A stretch of 64,000 nt of DNA, from contig CAMRHE010000207.1 of assembly GCA_947044405.1 (NCBI GenBank), forward strand, positions 1,498,001 to 1,562,000. The letters are read 5' to 3'. This DNA is from Leptodactylus fallax. Taxonomy: Eukaryota > Chordata > Amphibia > Anura > Leptodactylidae. Position 1 is the stretch's first letter. Every line of letters begins with the position of its first letter. The notes under the pieces are model-generated. The model was not told the origin of the DNA, ran no database searches, and saw only the letters and a program-made list of their open reading frames with translations. The position numbers were made by a program, and so were the translations under genes. Below, piece after piece: positions 22,381 through 35,500 of the stretch.

Positions 22381-23354
22381 AGTAAGTAGGTGCTATGTGA
22401 AGTGTTTCATGTGCTCCCGAAACGTTTGAATTGAGGATTTGTTCATAATATTATCAATATCATTCTAGAAATAAAATTGATCTAGAGTTATAAAAGAGTT
22501 TCTGATGAAAAATGCGTTTATTTTGTCTAGAAAGTTGTCCAGAAAAGGTATCTCCGTCTGCCTGAGGGAAAAGACCGAGGACCCTAAAAACCCCTAATGA
22601 TTCAGGGGCAAGGACTTGCACCATAAGGACAACTAAGGCTAGCGATGGATCAGCGTTGGAACATAACATGTTCCTGCAAGTAGGATGAAGGGACACAAAG
22701 ACCTGACCCCTAGACCCCAGCAGGACATGTACATCATATGAACAACATTCCTGGACAAAAGCAGCAGGATGTCTCAGCCATTGTGATTGCCGGTGTACTG
22801 AAGAAAACATCAGGAGTATCTGGAGCCGTCCTACCCATGGAGTCAAGATCTGGCCATGCTGCCATTGCGTCCTTGGTGCAACATCAACATGCTCTAGTGA
22901 TCGTTCTAAGTCATCTACATGGCTTATAATGTGGTCTATAATATCTCAGTCTAAGGGCAAAGGACTGGCAGTACCATGGGGCACACGGCCAAACAATTCA
23001 CAATGTGTATACCCTGTGTGTGTCCTTTTCAATAAAAACATAACTACAAGAGAAGTGTTGTCTTCAATAACATATAGTGACCATAGTGAGGAGGAACTGT
23101 CCTTGTGTTTAAAACTTCTGTGGTTATCTCCATTGCTAGTAGATGTGGTAAGGAAGGTGGGGACTGATCATACACACTAGGCCTGATCATACACACTATG
23201 TCACTATTCAAGGGAGACTATGTCACTATAAGGGGCACTATATCAATATTTTGGGGCAGTATCTTGGTATTTAGGAAGTGCGCTATTTACTATCTTGCTA
23301 TTTGAGGTGTAAAACTGGTTATAAGGGGGCACTATCTTATTACCAATAAACATG

Positions 23355-23495
23355 ATAACCTTTTATTTATATAGTACCAACAAGTTCTGCAGCATATGTA
23401 CAGACAAAATGAGAAATTTCAGAGTAATAAATCAATTCATACAATAGGTGTGAGGGCCCTGCTTGCAAGAGCTTACACTCTACAAGGTAAAAGGG
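23355..23495 (-). mobile_element. L2/SINE-type tail, reverse strand
   Basis: The reverse complement reads GTAAGCTCTTGCAAGCAGGGCCCTC and ends in the ATATAAAT-type terminus, like the L2 tail at 6420-6570. It lies within an irregular repeat of 'GGCACTAT' units (about 23200-23640). Confidence 0.6.
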
Positions 23496-23657
23496 ATGAC
23501 TCAATCCTGTAAGGGAGCACTATATAGCTATAAAGTGGCAGTCTGTTGCTATAAGGAGGTACTATAATGCTATTAGGAGGAACTATCTGACTATTGGGGA
23601 CACTCTTTGCTATATGGAGGCACTACAGAGGTGTCCATCCTTACCTTTTTGACTGTT

Positions 23658-24163
23658 TTAAAGAGGACCTTTCATGTCCTCAGGCACATGCGGTTTTATG
23701 TACCGCTAGAAAGCCGACAGTACGCTGAGTTCAGTGCACTGTCGGCTTTCCTGTTATGTGTCCCGGGGCTGGAGACATTGGTGCTGTTAGTTTTCTGCCC
23801 ACCGTCAGAAGGGCGTTCCCAACAATCTAGCTGGGCTGTGAGGATCACCCCCCCCCCCCCACTGCACTACAGTAGTCCATAGACTGGGGGGGGTCGTTCC
23901 TCACAGCTCAGCATCATCACTGGGCGGTAAGGAATGCCCCCTCTGACAGTACAGGCTATGGACGAGTACAGTCAGGAGGGGCGTTCCTCAAAGCCCAGCT
24001 AGACTGTCTCTTCTGACGATAGGCTGAAAACTAACGGCACCGATATCTCCAGCCCCGGGGCACATAATGGAAAAGCCAACAGTGCGCTGAATTCAGCGAA
24101 TTGTCAGCTTTCTAGCGGTATATAAAACCTCATGTGCCTGAGGACATGAAAGATCCTCTTTAA
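23658..24163. mobile_element. TTAA-flanked foldback MITE ('AGAGGACCTTTCATG' family)
   Basis: Sister of the element at 12716-13305: same termini, same CATGTCCTCAGGCACATG arms, same GGAACGCCC-type centre, and TTAA on both sides. Confidence 0.85.
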
Positions 24164-24210
24164 GCTATGCTGAGACAAAAAGCATTAGATAACCAACTTT
24201 TTCTACAAAT

Positions 24211-24840
24211 TTAAAGGGATTCTATCATTGGGAAACCCTATTTTCACTAACAGCACATCGGAATATAACCTTTAGAAAGACTATTCGTCTCCTACATTTA
24301 TTTTTCAGGCCAGCGCTGCTGTTTTGGAGAATTCTCTTTCTTCTTTATCCAAATTAGTCTTCAGAAAGCACAGGGGGCGTCCCCTGTGATCATGTCACAC
24401 GCTCTTCGGAGGATCCAGCGGCGCCCCTCCGCAGGAGTCAGCACCCATTCATCATGTCTGTTTGGGATCCAAATCCTGCGCATGCTCAGCAACTCTGCCA
24501 CTATGATGTCCAACTGGCCGACTGGACATGCGCAGTCGGCTCTGTCCAACGTGAAATGGCAGAGTCGACTGAGCATGCGCGGAATTTGGATCCCGAACAG
24601 ACACGATGAGTGGGTGCTGATGCTGCAGAGAGGCGGCGCTGGATCTTCCGAAGAGCATGTGACGTGAGCACAGTGGACACCCCCTGTGCTTTCTGAAGAC
24701 TAATTTGCATAAAGAAGAAAATTCTCCAAAACGGCAGCGCAGAGCAGAAAAATAAAGGTAGGAGAAGAATAGTCTTTCTAAAGGCTATTCCAACGTGCTG
24801 TTAGTGAAAATAGGGTTTCCCAATGATAGAATCCCTTTAA
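24211..24840. mobile_element. Long foldback MITE ('GGGATTCTATCATTGG' family)
   Basis: TTAA at 24211-24214 and 24837-24840; terminus TTAAAGGGATTCTATCATTG. Nearly the whole element is an inverted repeat (CTTCAGAAAGCACAGGGGG left, its inverse right) with a centre near 24525, so a single strand could form a hairpin of about 300 bases. A relative lies at 56698-57408. Confidence 0.85.
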
Positions 24841-25189
24841 TTATAGCTATGTTTGTGGGAAAACCCCTTTAGGTAAATTAGAGATGTACTATAATAATCA
24901 TAAGCGCCCACTACACAGTGTATAGAGCTGTCTGCTTCCGTCACATATGCTGCGTAGATATGACACAAGCAGCTTCTGAAAATTACAGATTAGTGGGAAT
25001 GTCAGGTGTCAGATCCCACTAATCTGATAGTGATGACCTAAGGATAATCCATCAATATCATAAAGCCTGAAAACCCCCTTACATACCCCTCAACTTTCAA
25101 ATGATAGAAAGAGGGACAGAATGCACAGTGCGCTGTGCTCGCTCCACCTACTTCCACTTTGACTCCGCCTATTCCCATCCATTTTTTTT

Positions 25190-26110
25190 TTTGTGCCCAT
25201 ACAGTATAATCTCCCTACAGTCGCCCTAACATGATATGCCACCACATTGTACTGTCCCCTCCGTTGCCCTCACAGCGTAATGTGCCCCTTCAGTTACCCC
25301 CACAGTATAAAGTCTCTCTCCTGGTGCACCCACAGCTTAATGTCTCCCTCCATCTGCCCCCACAGTATAATGTCCCTCCTCCTGCTGCCCATGCAGTATA
25401 AAGTCCCTACAGTCACCCTAACATGAAATGCCACTACATAATTACAGCATTAAGCCCCCTCCAATTGCCCCCACAGTATAAAGTCTCTCTCCTGGTACAC
25501 ACACAGCTTATTGTCCCCCTCATATGCCCCTATTTTATAATGTCCTCCTCCATCTGCCCCAACTTTATAATGTCCTCCTCCATCTGCCCCCACAGTATGT
25601 CCCCTCTCCAGCTGCCCCCACAGCTTAATGTCCTCCTCCAGCTACCCCCACAGTATAATGTCCCCCTCCAGCTACTCCCACAGTATAGTGTCCCCATTCA
25701 GCTACCCTCACCACATTATACTGTCCCCTCCATTGCCCTCACAGTGTAATGTGCCCCTTCAGTTACCCCCACAGTATAAAGTCTCTCTCCTGGTGCACCC
25801 ACAGCTTAATGTCTCCCACCATCTGCCCCCACATTATAATGTCCCCCTCCAGCTACCCCCACAGTATAGTGTCCCCATTCAGCTACCCTCACCACATTAT
25901 ACTGTCCCCTCCATTGCCCTCACAGTGTAATGTGCCCCTTCAGTTACCCCCACAGTATAAAGTCTCTCTCCTGGTGCACCCACAGCTTAATGTCTCCCAC
26001 CATCTGCCCCCACATTATAATGTCCCCCTCCAGCTACCCCCACAGTATAGTGTCCCCATTCAGCTACCCTCACCACAGTATAATATCCCCTCTCCAGGTA
26101 CCCCACAGTA
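25190..26110. repeat. 30-bp minisatellite with 181-bp higher-order repeat
   Basis: Monomers of about 30 bases (CCCCCACAGTATAATGTCCC type) are organised into a block of about 181 bases. Two blocks starting near 25735 and 25916 are almost identical, and an older one starts near 25253. The array ends about 200 bases before the EIF1AX promoter. Overlapping open frames here are by-products of the repeat. Confidence 0.85.
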
Positions 26111-26282
26111 GACAGAAGTGAGAGTTCCTGTACTGAAGCCATATAGAAGACAGCAAAGACATCGCACATCATACTGTATGTTGTCTCCACTATCTGAACA
26201 CATTCACAAAAACCCTCTCAAACTCCTCATCTCCAGAGCTGACCCAGTTTCTATTGTTATTCTGCATACAACTATTCCAACA

Positions 26283-26310
26283 AATAAAGTTATTTTGAGG
26301 AAAAAAAAAA
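26283..26310 (+). other. AATAAA followed by A10
   Basis: AATAAA at 26283-26288 is followed 12 bases later by ten adenines. This looks like the poly(A) end of an inserted retrocopy or the 3' end of an upstream transcript. No coding match was found in the 170 bases before it. Confidence 0.4.
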
Positions 26311-26596
26311 CTCGGAAGCGCTCGTCCAATTGGCTGGAGTCTGCGTCAGGCTGCTGACGTCAGTCTGTTCAGTCCTCGTTGCTTCCGACGTGACGACGCT
26401 CTCTTTTACGGCTGTGCACGCCGGTTCCTTACGCACGCGGGAGAACAAGCAGAGAGACCCCCGTACACGGTGCTGAGTATCGTTATCTACCGAGCACCGG
26501 GTAGCAGAGTCGTCGTCTATCATCCCTGTGCCGAGAGCTCATTCCCAGCCCTGAACTTTTCTTCTACACGGACGGAACCAGCCGGTACTCTACACC
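26311..26596 (+). promoter_or_regulatory. EIF1AX: EIF1AX CpG-rich promoter and 5' UTR
   Basis: CpG-dense against an AT-rich background. A CCAATTGG box (26326-26333, CCAAT on both strands) and a full palindromic CRE, TGACGTCA (26355-26362), lie 235-270 bases before the ATG, with a further CGTGACGACG half-site near 26391. No TATA box. This fits a housekeeping promoter; the transcription start cannot be fixed from sequence. Confidence 0.7.
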
Positions 26597-29500
26597 ATGC
26601 CTAAAAATAAAGGTGAGGCCCAGGGCAGCGGGGACTTAGGGCTGCGTAGGGCGTATTGTTAGGGGGTGGGGGTGCGATGGGGCTAGTAATGCGGTAACTA
26701 CAAGGGCAGGGGGCGCAGTAGAGCTGGCTGGTAGAGAGTGCTGTGTGGTGTGAGCCATGTGTGGGCCTAGGGGCTGCCAGGACTTACTGATAAGACTGTG
26801 GCACTCATTGACCAATTGTAACTGGACATGTGTAAGATGGCAGTGATCAGGGGAGCAGATGCGTTTCCTATTAGTAATCTGTCTGCGAATGGCTGATACC
26901 TGGGAACAGTAGCTTTGCACTTACCATTGCACAAGCAAATCGAGACTGTTTACTTTAAAGGGTTTTCTGATAGTTTAAGGGATTTTTAACTGCAGTCCTA
27001 GGTTTGAATCCAGGACAACATCTGCCAGGAGTCTGTTTGCCCCGTGTTTGCATGGGTTTCCTCTGGGTGCTCAAAGACCTACTGATAGCTAATTTAGATT
27101 GTGAGCACTTTTTGGGACTTGTTGCCTATATATGTAAAGTGCTGCGGAATACAATCACACTATATAAGTAAGCAAATTAATAGGGCGGCTCAGTGGTTAG
27201 CCCTGCAGCCTTGCAGCACTGGAGTCCTGGGTTCAAATCCTGCCAAGGACAATCTCTGCAAGGAGTTTGTATGTTCTCCACATGTTGCTTGAGTTTCCTC
27301 CGGGTACTCCAGTTTCCTCCCACACTCCAAAGACATACTGATAGGGAATGTAGATTGTGAGCCCTATATGGGACAGTGACTGACAATGTCTGTAAAGCGC
27401 TGCGGAATATGATGGCGCTATATAAGTAAGCATAATAAATAAATAGTATGTGATCCGTGGGGGGACTGATCTGCAGCCCTGTCCTCTGTATAGGTTCTGA
27501 AAGACGAGCAGCCTGCGCGCCCACCCCATCCACTCCACTGGCTGCCGGAATAGGTGATGTGTGCGGGGTCTGGGTGTTGGACCCCCATAGAGTAGGTTAT
27601 CAGTATATAATATACATTCGGGAGTGGAAAACTCCTTCAAAAGGGTTAGTTAAATTTACCTTCTTTCACGCGACAGCTTCTTCATGCTGAATCTAGGTCA
27701 CCTGATTGGAACCAACTCCTTTTCCCCAGGTTATTCCTCTCCTGTGCTATTGAGGCTGGCTTTTGTTTCAGCCCTCATAACACTTGTGAAACCGGGAGGG
27801 GGTGGAGCAACCCGGGGGTTATGGGTTGGTTCTGATCACATGACATGGGGTCAGAACCTGGTTGGGTCCAGCATGAAGAAACTACCAGAGGAACGTAAAC
27901 TTAAAGTGAACAGAGCACCTGGCGCATGTGCAGTGCTGATCTGAAGCCGGAGACGTACACCGGCTGCGGTGTACACACGGAGATTAAGGATTTCATCTGC
28001 TGGTGTTGCTGATGTCACAGAGGCCAGGGGAGGTGCAACCGTGTTGAAGGGACTGCAAAATGCTCATTTGCATAATGAATAATAATACTTTTATAATTTA
28101 TAGAAAAAGTGTAATGTTAGATAGGTGAGATGCTCTGCCAGATGATGGTTTAGGGGGCAAAATTGTGGTGACAGGTTACCAATAAATCTCTGGACAACCC
28201 TTTTAAATACTGATGACCTATCCATAAGAACAGTCATTAATATCTCATTGGTGGAGGTCGGCATTGGGGTTATTGCCACTTTTGTTTCACAGGTATGCCA
28301 AAATTGTACAACACACTGTAAGGGCGGGGCCAGTAAGAAGGTCGGTGACGACCATTCATCAATGACAAAATCCACGACACTCACCAGTCTTGTCAGTATA
28401 CTGCATATTACGTATTTCATATAAACCATGTCCGGGCATTTTTTTTTATTATATAATTGCAATCAGAGTACAAGTCCCAAATGTTTTGGTCAGGGTGACC
28501 TTTGTCAATGGGGAGCTCTGATAGGTAATCATAGAATATCATGTAAATATGTAGGCCAATATATAATACTCTATATTCTATTTTCCTCTCCCCCCACCCC
28601 TTTCTGTGAGTTTTATCATATATCATCGCTTACTGTTTGAGGATTTACTTTACGTTTTTGTATACCAGTATATTGTCTTACACATTCACATTGATATTCT
28701 AGGATTACCTATCGGAGCTCACCATTGACAAAGGTCACCATGACCCAAACGTTTGAGACTTATCCTCTGTGATTGCATTTATCTGTCTAAATAATTGCCT
28801 ATATATAATATATTGACAAGATTGGTTTCATAGTTTCACAGGTAGTGATGTCATGTTCATTTGTCACGTAGCCAGTTTGACTCCCAGTCCCATTCAGGTG
28901 AATAGGGATTGGCTGCTATACAATGTACATTGCTGTGCTTGGTAGGTAATGAATAGACTGCATTGCCTGTTGGAACACTGCTGCCTCTTCCAACAACTGA
29001 TCGGTGGAAATTCTGCGTGTCAGACCCGGAGAGATATGATGTATAGATCCTCAATGGTTGTTCCCTCAGAAAACTTCTTTTAAGGGGTGGTCAGAGATGC
29101 ACGGATAATAGTATCAAATTGCTGGGAGTCCGACAACGGGAACCCACACTATATCAGCTGATCCTACTGATATATTCTATATACAAGTAAGAGGCAGAAT
29201 TCCCACACCATAGGCTGTGTACACACTGGTAGTGGCGCTGGGGAATTGCAACTCTACTTCAGTTCATTTCAACAGGAGCTGAGCTGTTTCCAGCAGTCTA
29301 CCTTGTATATGCCTTCCATCAGATGAATCTGGTTCCGGGCCCTACTGATCTGAGTCTGTCCCATAGGATGGTCATCTGTATCCATTGCCCGTTGGTTCCG
29401 GACAACCCCTATAAGGCTAATACCACACATTGCACAAAGGCAGTAGAAAACTGGTGCAGAAAGAAATGTTACTCTCCTTATAACTTAATTGTACAGCAAA

Positions 29501-32500
29501 AAACACAAGTTCAGCTGGATTTTTAATGTCCTCACATTTTTATAGGTAAATAATGCAGCATTTAAAAAAACACATGAGTGGATTATGTACAGTATTTTTT
29601 TCTGTGATGTGATTAAATCTCATTCCTTTTGCTGGGATCGTAAAATTCAGCGTTTGACACTTGTGTTTCTTCAGCTTCCAAAAATACTGAGTCATAATGT
29701 GTAGCATATTAGCCTGCTTTCACACCACATTTTTGGAAATTAGGCAGGGAATGTCTTTTTAACAGAAACTGGGTCAGTCGTAGGCCTGTTTTACAGAACA
29801 GGTTTCCTGTCATTTGTCTTGGTACATCAGAACAAATGAGACTACTTACATACCGCACATAAGTTTTTAATATGGATCTAATATCCCCTGTTGGCCTGAC
29901 AGAGGACACAAGGGTGCATGTCCATTGGCCTGGTATATGTCATAGTTGCCAACATTTCACATTGCTATTGGCATGGCCGTGTAAGGTACTGGTCACACCT
30001 GTTTTTTTGGAAGTTTCCTGGACACTCTGGGAGAGTTGGCAGGTATGGTATATGTGGGTGTGCCTTTTATCTGCTGTATGGAGTAGCTCAGTTAGTATAT
30101 AGAGGCATGCTGTGACAGGGTTTAGACTGGTTTAGTGGTCTTTAGTGGATTGTTACAAAAAATTATTATTATTTTTTTTTAAAAAGCTACTAAAAATTAA
30201 AATTAAGGAATCAGATTTTCAATATAAATGTCATTTGATAATTTGGTAAGCTTACACGTGTATGTACAAGGTTTATGAAGTACTCATGGTCATTCCACTC
30301 CACCCAAGGTTTTTTTCCCCAGGGTGGAGACCAGTATGACTGCTGACATTAAATGGCCACAAGCTGGTGTGATAGGGTTGTTGTGCACTCAGTTTTTCTA
30401 ACAAGTGACTGAGCATTTTCTAGAGTAAATAGCAATAATGGCCACAATAGATGCTTTGTTTCCCTTACCATATCAGTGCTGCTTTTCATCATGTCAGATA
30501 CAGTAGATGTTACTTCGTTCCTGTTTTATGTACATTATTTAGTTGTTTTTGGATGCGATCACACATTTTCACCCGCTTGCAACACATGAATGTTTCAGAA
30601 ATCCAATAAGTAGATGGGGTAATACACTATAATCACATCAGGGAACATTCAGCATCATGACCTTTTGAAGACTGAAGATATGAATTTGGTGGAGAATATA
30701 TAGTGGGCAGTAAGCTAAAGAATGAAAATGGGAGAAAAACAGACCATGTCAAAATTAGTAATGTCTCTAATACGCTGCTTACGCTAGGTTCACACCAGTG
30801 TTCAGCTTTCTGTTCTTAAAAAGCGTTTACCGGCAGAAACCTGCGAACCCTAAAGACTCTAATGGGGGTCTGCTGGATTTCCGCCTGAAAAAAATGTGGG
30901 CAGACTCGGGGATGGAAGCCTGAACGTAGTTCAAATGCTGGTGTGAACCCACCCTTACTCATTCTCTTAGGCTAAGTTCACACGGCGGAAAATGAATTCT
31001 GCGGCAAGATCAAGCAGGACGCTGATTTTTATTTATTTATTTTTTTTTCCAGCATCCTGCTGGGATCTAATATTGATGAACTATCTTAAGGATAGGCCAT
31101 CAATATTAGAACGTGGATATCCCCTTTTAATTGTGATTCTAAGGGGCAGTTTAAATGGCGGAAACTGAAGACTAATTCCTCTTCATTTTCTATCTCCATT
31201 TTCCAGCCACTGGCTGCCTGCGATGGGATGCCGATTCAGGGCACAAGCATTCAGTCACTGCTTTTCTGTGCTGATTATGCCCATTCATCTGGACCTAATC
31301 GGCAGGGCATCTAAAGCCGTGGCATCCGCAGCAAGATTAAGCAGGATGCTAGTGTTTTTTTTATTTTTTCAGTATCCTGCTACGATCTCTGGCTCCCATT
31401 GTAAAAAAAACAATGGAAGGCAGAATCTGGGAGGAATCCACCCCCAAATCAGCGTTGAATTCCTACATGTGAATGGCCCCTTATAGGATTAATTTGTCTG
31501 ATGTGTGCACTCTGTCTCCACCATTGGGAAACTGATGGTCACATACATTAGATTTCCACCATATATTTGCACCCAGTCACATGCATGCAAATATTTTGTA
31601 GCCCCCTACTAATACATTTTCTTTTTCCCTATTAGGTAAGGGAGGTAAAAACAGAAGACGTGGTAAGAATGAAAATGAGTCTGAAAAAAGAGAACTGGTA
31701 TTTAAAGAGGATGGGCAAGGTAAGGCATTCTTCTAAGATCTCATGTCTGACTATACATTTAAAGTATATTAGAGGTAGGTTTGTTAAAGGCATTTTTGTG
31801 ACTGTCCCACTCATCTGAATAGGACTTGCTGAAATCTGTGCACATGCTGTAAAAACGATCCCATTCAGGTGCATGTATGTATTTTTCAGAAATTTCTGCA
31901 GTGAATCCACTGAAGGGTACATTGAGAATAAATTCACATTCTGCAGATGCTGCTTGGACTGTGAATGTGTGAAATATAGCATTACTATAAATATAGTCAG
32001 TGCCTGCAAATGTGACTAAGACTATTGTTTTATGATCTCAGTATTGTCTAGTCCTTGTGTACATTGGAAACCTATTTCAGAAATGTCAATAGGCCTTGGG
32101 ACTTGGTTTGCCTTTCTAATCTCCCAATTTTATACCAGTTTGTACATTTTTAATCTTGATCACTGCTTTTCTGAGGGGGGAGAAAAACATGCAAAATATG
32201 ATTTGGGGCTTCACTAGTTAAGCATGTGCTAAATGTTTGTTCCTACAGAATATGCACAAGTGATAAAGATGTTGGGCAATGGCAGACTGGAAGCTATGTG
32301 TTTTGATGGTGTCAAGAGGTTATGTCACATCAGAGGAAAACTACGAAAAAAGGTAAGAATTACTTCACAAAATGGATAGTAGTATAATGTTGTACTGTGT
32401 TAGCCATAGAAAGTAGTGGAAGAGTGAAAAAAATCAGGCCGTACCTTTTAGAGGCTAACTGAGTATATTTGATAACTGAAGTATATCTGAACGGATAGTG

Positions 32501-35500
32501 GCGGTGGACACCGCAGTGCTGGGGACAGGTGTGTGATTTTTAAATGTTACACCTTGCCCGGCCTCATCTGTGATTGGTCAAATTGGTCTGGACAGTCGCA
32601 AGTTACAGGGTGTGCTGCAGCTCCTGACTCTATGCTTGACCGGTGAGGGGGGCAGCATCACATGATACCTCCAGAGCTCCAGCAGCAGTCCTGTTGGAGA
32701 GGGAAGAATTATAAGGTGTGAATACCCCTTTAAAGCTGAAATATGGCAAACCTTTATAGTGCTTGGGGATGAGGATTAATTGTTTTATAGGCTTTCTAAG
32801 TGGTGTCACTATATGAAGTGACATTTTCTATATACTGTTACTACTACTACTACTACTTTTGTAAACATATATGTTTTTTTTTTTTTGTTTTTTTTTCTCC
32901 TTCTCATTAGGTGTGGATAAACACGTCAGACATTATATTGGTCGGCTTACGCGACTATCAGGTATGTATTCCTTTTCATTTCCCTTACTTTAGAAAAGAA
33001 AGTTGCTTCCTATTCATCTAGCTAAGTGCCTTTCCTTGTACTGCAGAGAACAGTGAATGCTTAGATGACATTACTATATGCTCACACATAGCATTAGAAG
33101 GCACCACGAAAACCTCTGTAAATTTCATGTAAAGGCCGCAGTCAGTGTTTTCCATGAGATTCACCTTTTGTAAATACTGTACAGATTTTCTAATCCCATT
33201 CACCGCAGTGTAACCTTTTTTGGCTTGGTTAAATAATACTGCAACTTTCGGAAGTAAGGGGGTTCCTATCTGAATTGGTTATGGCATATACACAGTTAAG
33301 CCATAATTGTTTTATAGGACCCACAACTATCTCATGTACAGGGGTCAGTGACTCTGGTCCTGAGGCTGGTGCTCTGTTTACTTCTCTGGGAGTTCCCAAA
33401 CAATCGGCTCCTCTGTTACTTCGCTGTTTTTAGGACTCTCTAAAAATGCATGGCCCACCTCTATTCACAACAGTCCAACAACACCCATTCTCAAGATAGG
33501 TGGGAAAAAAGTATGTGTCCAAAACATACATGGGGGTTTATTTTTTGCTCCTTTTTTAGGAACATGCATGTTTTCTCGAGGTTTATTTCCATGGGTTTAA
33601 TGTACAAAAAAAAGTGCAAGTGTGTAATAAGACTAGCAAATTGACCTTATGGAAATTGTGATTCCACTGGCGACTCAATGCTGCTTATTTTATTTTTTTT
33701 TTTTGTTTAACCATAAGAATACATAACTACATGTATGCATACAACAATACAATAGCGGTAGAGTAATAACATCTAGTAGCAGTGATGTGATGTTGAGTCT
33801 TTGCACATTACTACTATAATAGTATTCAGTAGTGGGCATTAATAGTTTTTTTGTTTTTTTTTTGGCTTGTTTTTTTTTTTTTCCCCTAGGATAATAAAGC
33901 AGATGTAATCCTAAAGTATAATGCAGATGAAGCCAGAAGTCTGAAGGCGTATGGTGAACTTCCAGAGCATGGTAATAAGAGCCGCATCATTTGTCTCATG
34001 GAATGTACTCCGTTACTGGAATGTACTTCTAAGACTTGCTTCTTATTTTTTTTTTTTTTTTTTTTTTTTTAGCTAAAATTAATGAAACAGACACATTTGG
34101 CCCTGGTGATGATGATGAAATCCAATTTGATGACATTGGAGATGATGATGAAGATATTGATGATGTAAGTGTCTTATTATAGTCTCGTGGAAATCATGTG
34201 GTGACTCATTGCTGACTTGGATTTAAGTATAACATTGGTTACTTGTGATCACTGCCTGGTGACTGATCTCCTAAAGCTTTTAGTAGACTATAAACTAGAT
34301 TTGCCTCTGGACTGTGCTGCTTTGTGGTGGTTATGGCGCACCACGATTGGGCAGTACATGAGTGCGTGTGATATGAGGGTCTGGTTTACACTTGCTCAGT
34401 ATAACACACTTCGGGGTTATTACAATTTTATAATGTGAAACTTTGCCATCACTTTATGATCCGAGGGCCCATACAGTACTGAAAGTGAAGTGATCACAAC
34501 GCTGTGTCACCTTCATTTTCAGGATTGGTGGTAGTTCCATAGGTTGAAACCCCACAAGTCAGAAAAGCATGGCATATTCCAGCAAGTTCTGAAGAGAATA
34601 ACACTTTAAAGTGCTGCATATATTGCTCAAATTCCTGTGTTTCTGGTGTCATATGAAAGATAAGGTTTTCATGATGCCAAGATTGTAAGCATATGGGCCA
34701 GTAGGTGCTCGGGGCACACTCATACCTGCTATGCATCATGTTTTATTGGTATGGAAATTGGTTAACTAGAGCACCAAGGGCAGGAAGTCTTGGCATTGAA
34801 CAATCTACCATGCCTTCTCATAGCCCATTTCCCTTGACTGACAAACAACAAGATTTTAGCACTGATATAGGAGAGATGGGTTTGGTCAAGAGTGGGGTGG
34901 GTGTGAGAACGTGTGGTTGATGGTGCTATGTGCCCTCAGTGTTCCTGGTAACTATTTTGCATATCAATAAAAGTTGATTTTTCAGCAGATTGACCACAAT
35001 AGGATAAGTTTATGAACGCAAATTGTACAATTTAAAGAAGGTTCTAGTAGTCACCTTAAATATGGTTGGGCATGGAGCTATACAGGTTCCGTATAGTATT
35101 TGTCCACAGATGTCGCAGTTGGGTCTGTAGATCCTGCACACTTGTAGGTTACTGAAGCTAGCATCCCAGCTGGTCCCATAAATACTCAATTGGCTATATA
35201 ATATGGCTACTGGGCAGACCAAGTAAGTTTATGGCAGCATAATTCCTGGGAACCCTTTGCTGTATGTGAGCAAGCATTATTCTGCTGAAAAATGCCAGTT
35301 CGAAGCCCTGCCATGAGAAGAAACCAATATGGCTACAGGATGTCATATGTACACATATTGCAGAGATGTTAGTGTCACTTGTACCAACACTGGGGGTGAC
35401 TGTCATAAGCAATGGATCCCCAGATCATCAAACCAGCGGTGTGTGGGGCATTGTGTCAAAGCAAAGGCAGAATTGAAGCGTTCACTCCAAGGCCTTATAA

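Larger units (their letters stand above)
27450..31635. other. Remainder of EIF1AX intron 1
   Basis: The 5.0-kb intron holds, beyond the SINEs, a foldback repeat at 28465-28785, a relative of the 8.9-kb foldback near 29150-29340, a MITE at 30779-30957 and related 'GTTCACAC' fragments to about 31480. No additional exon or structured RNA was recognised. Confidence 0.55.

Noticed and set aside
25423..26121. Four overlapping open frames rich in Pro, Ser, Tyr and His
   Set aside because: Products of the 30-base/181-base tandem array; the frame shifts with each block.
27181..27250. Standalone tRNA gene (B-box GGTTCAAATCC)
   Set aside because: Followed by a SINE body and L2-type tail; no cloverleaf with paired acceptor stem is visible.
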